From Candidatus Saccharimonadota bacterium (GTDB lineage Bacteria > Patescibacteriota > Saccharimonadia > Saccharimonadales > Saccharimonadaceae), in contig JAFYKF010000010.1 of NCBI GenBank assembly GCA_017537745.1, positions 1 through 64,000 on the forward strand: 64,000 nucleotides of DNA, given 5' to 3'. The notes under the pieces were generated by a model. It was not told the origin of the DNA and did not search any database. It saw nothing but the letters and a program-made list of their open reading frames with translations. How positions within the stretch are numbered: the stretch's first letter is position 1; each line of letters starts with the position of its first letter. The position numbers and the translations under genes are program-made. Of the stretch, positions 63,702 to 64,000 are shown one piece after another.

Positions 63702-64000
63702 ATGGGAAAGATTGCGAGGTATTTGAATCAGTTGACGATTGGAAACGTGTTTGACACGCCCGACGTAATTGAAGCTTATTCGACTGATCGATCGGTATTA
63801 AGAATCAAACCAAAATTTGTGGCTTTGCCAGAATCAACTGAAGACATTCGTAAGTTGATGAGATTTTGTTATCAATTGATGGCAAAGGGAATAAGAATCC
63901 CAGTGACAGTGCGCGGGTCTGGTATGGATGAAATGGGAGCAGACCTCGGTAACGGACTTGTAATTTCGATGGAGAAATTGAACCGATTGATGGAATCGGA
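63702..64000 (+). CDS. FAD-linked oxidase, N-terminal part (cut by window end)
   Basis: The first 99 residues show the PCMH-type FAD-binding start: KPKFVALPESTEDIRKLMRF, then PVTVRGSGMDEMGADLGNGLVISMEKLNR, the pattern of GlcD/lactate-dehydrogenase-like flavoproteins. Substrate cannot be told from this part. TATAAT at 63686-63691 is 10 bases before ATG 63702. The reading frame runs off the window. Confidence 0.75.
   Translation, partial: MGKIARYLNQLTIGNVFDTPDVIEAYSTDRSVLRIKPKFVALPESTEDIRKLMRFCYQLMAKGIRIPVTVRGSGMDEMGADLGNGLVISMEKLNRLMES

Overview
The window reads as a chromosomal contig of a streamlined Candidate Phyla Radiation bacterium, most likely Candidatus Saccharibacteria (TM7). The grounds are short, tightly packed or overlapping genes, stripped-down housekeeping enzymes, sortase-type surface proteins, LysM/CHAP and MltG wall enzymes, two-domain FISUMP surface proteins, and core promoters whose -10 box lies directly in front of the start codon. 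TGA is used as a stop, which argues against the UGA=Gly lineages. The first ~111 bases carry a GC-rich heavy-metal ATPase fragment that looks foreign to the contig and may be an assembly chimera. Layout: 0.1-6.9 kb replication and repair (DsbA-like tail, dnaX, dnaB, a GT-C membrane protein, ybaB, recR, dCMP deaminase); 7-12.6 kb a secreted cutinase-VWA protein, typA, tatD and small unknowns; 12.6-18.2 kb (minus) pyrG, DUF1846, mnmA, cysteine desulfurase; 18.3-24.5 kb peptidase E, methyltransferase, HD hydrolase, then unknown genes; 24.5-36.3 kb alaS, an FtsA/PilM-like ATPase, pseudouridine synthase, a two-component pair, a YqgF-MltG fusion, LysM-CHAP hydrolase, obg; 36.4-46.1 kb an accessory stretch of SD-led genes with regulators, twin lipoprotein proteases, three hexapeptide beta-helix proteins, an XRE/sigma4/alpha-CTD fusion and three unassigned structured RNAs around trmD; 46.2-52.8 kb recG, rsmD, surface proteins and tRNA-Leu; 52.8-61.1 kb Y-family polymerase with YolD, XRE-ImmA-HNH, and a type III restriction-modification module bracketed by two copies of a ~50-nt RNA; 61-64 kb an ABC exporter, one more SD-led unknown gene and the start of an FAD oxidoreductase. 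Two gene styles coexist. Core genes are moderately AT-rich and look leaderless: at least 15 have a -10 box 6-10 nt before the start. Accessory genes are GC-richer, have leaders with strong Shine-Dalgarno sites, and many end in GC-rich intrinsic terminators. The most unusual signal is a set of GC-rich palindromic elements inserted in frame inside housekeeping genes (dnaX, tatD twice, mnmA, the desulfurase, alaS, trmD), with one more next to rsmD. At least two families recur. In family 2 the cores are nearly identical while the outer arms differ from site to site and remain self-complementary, which suggests that one arm is an inverted copy of host sequence. Other leads are the ~470-nt RNA at 39.8-40.2 kb with its twin-promoter neighbour, the duplicated tiny RNA around the R-M module, and an RNA with mutually exclusive pairings just before the mod gene.
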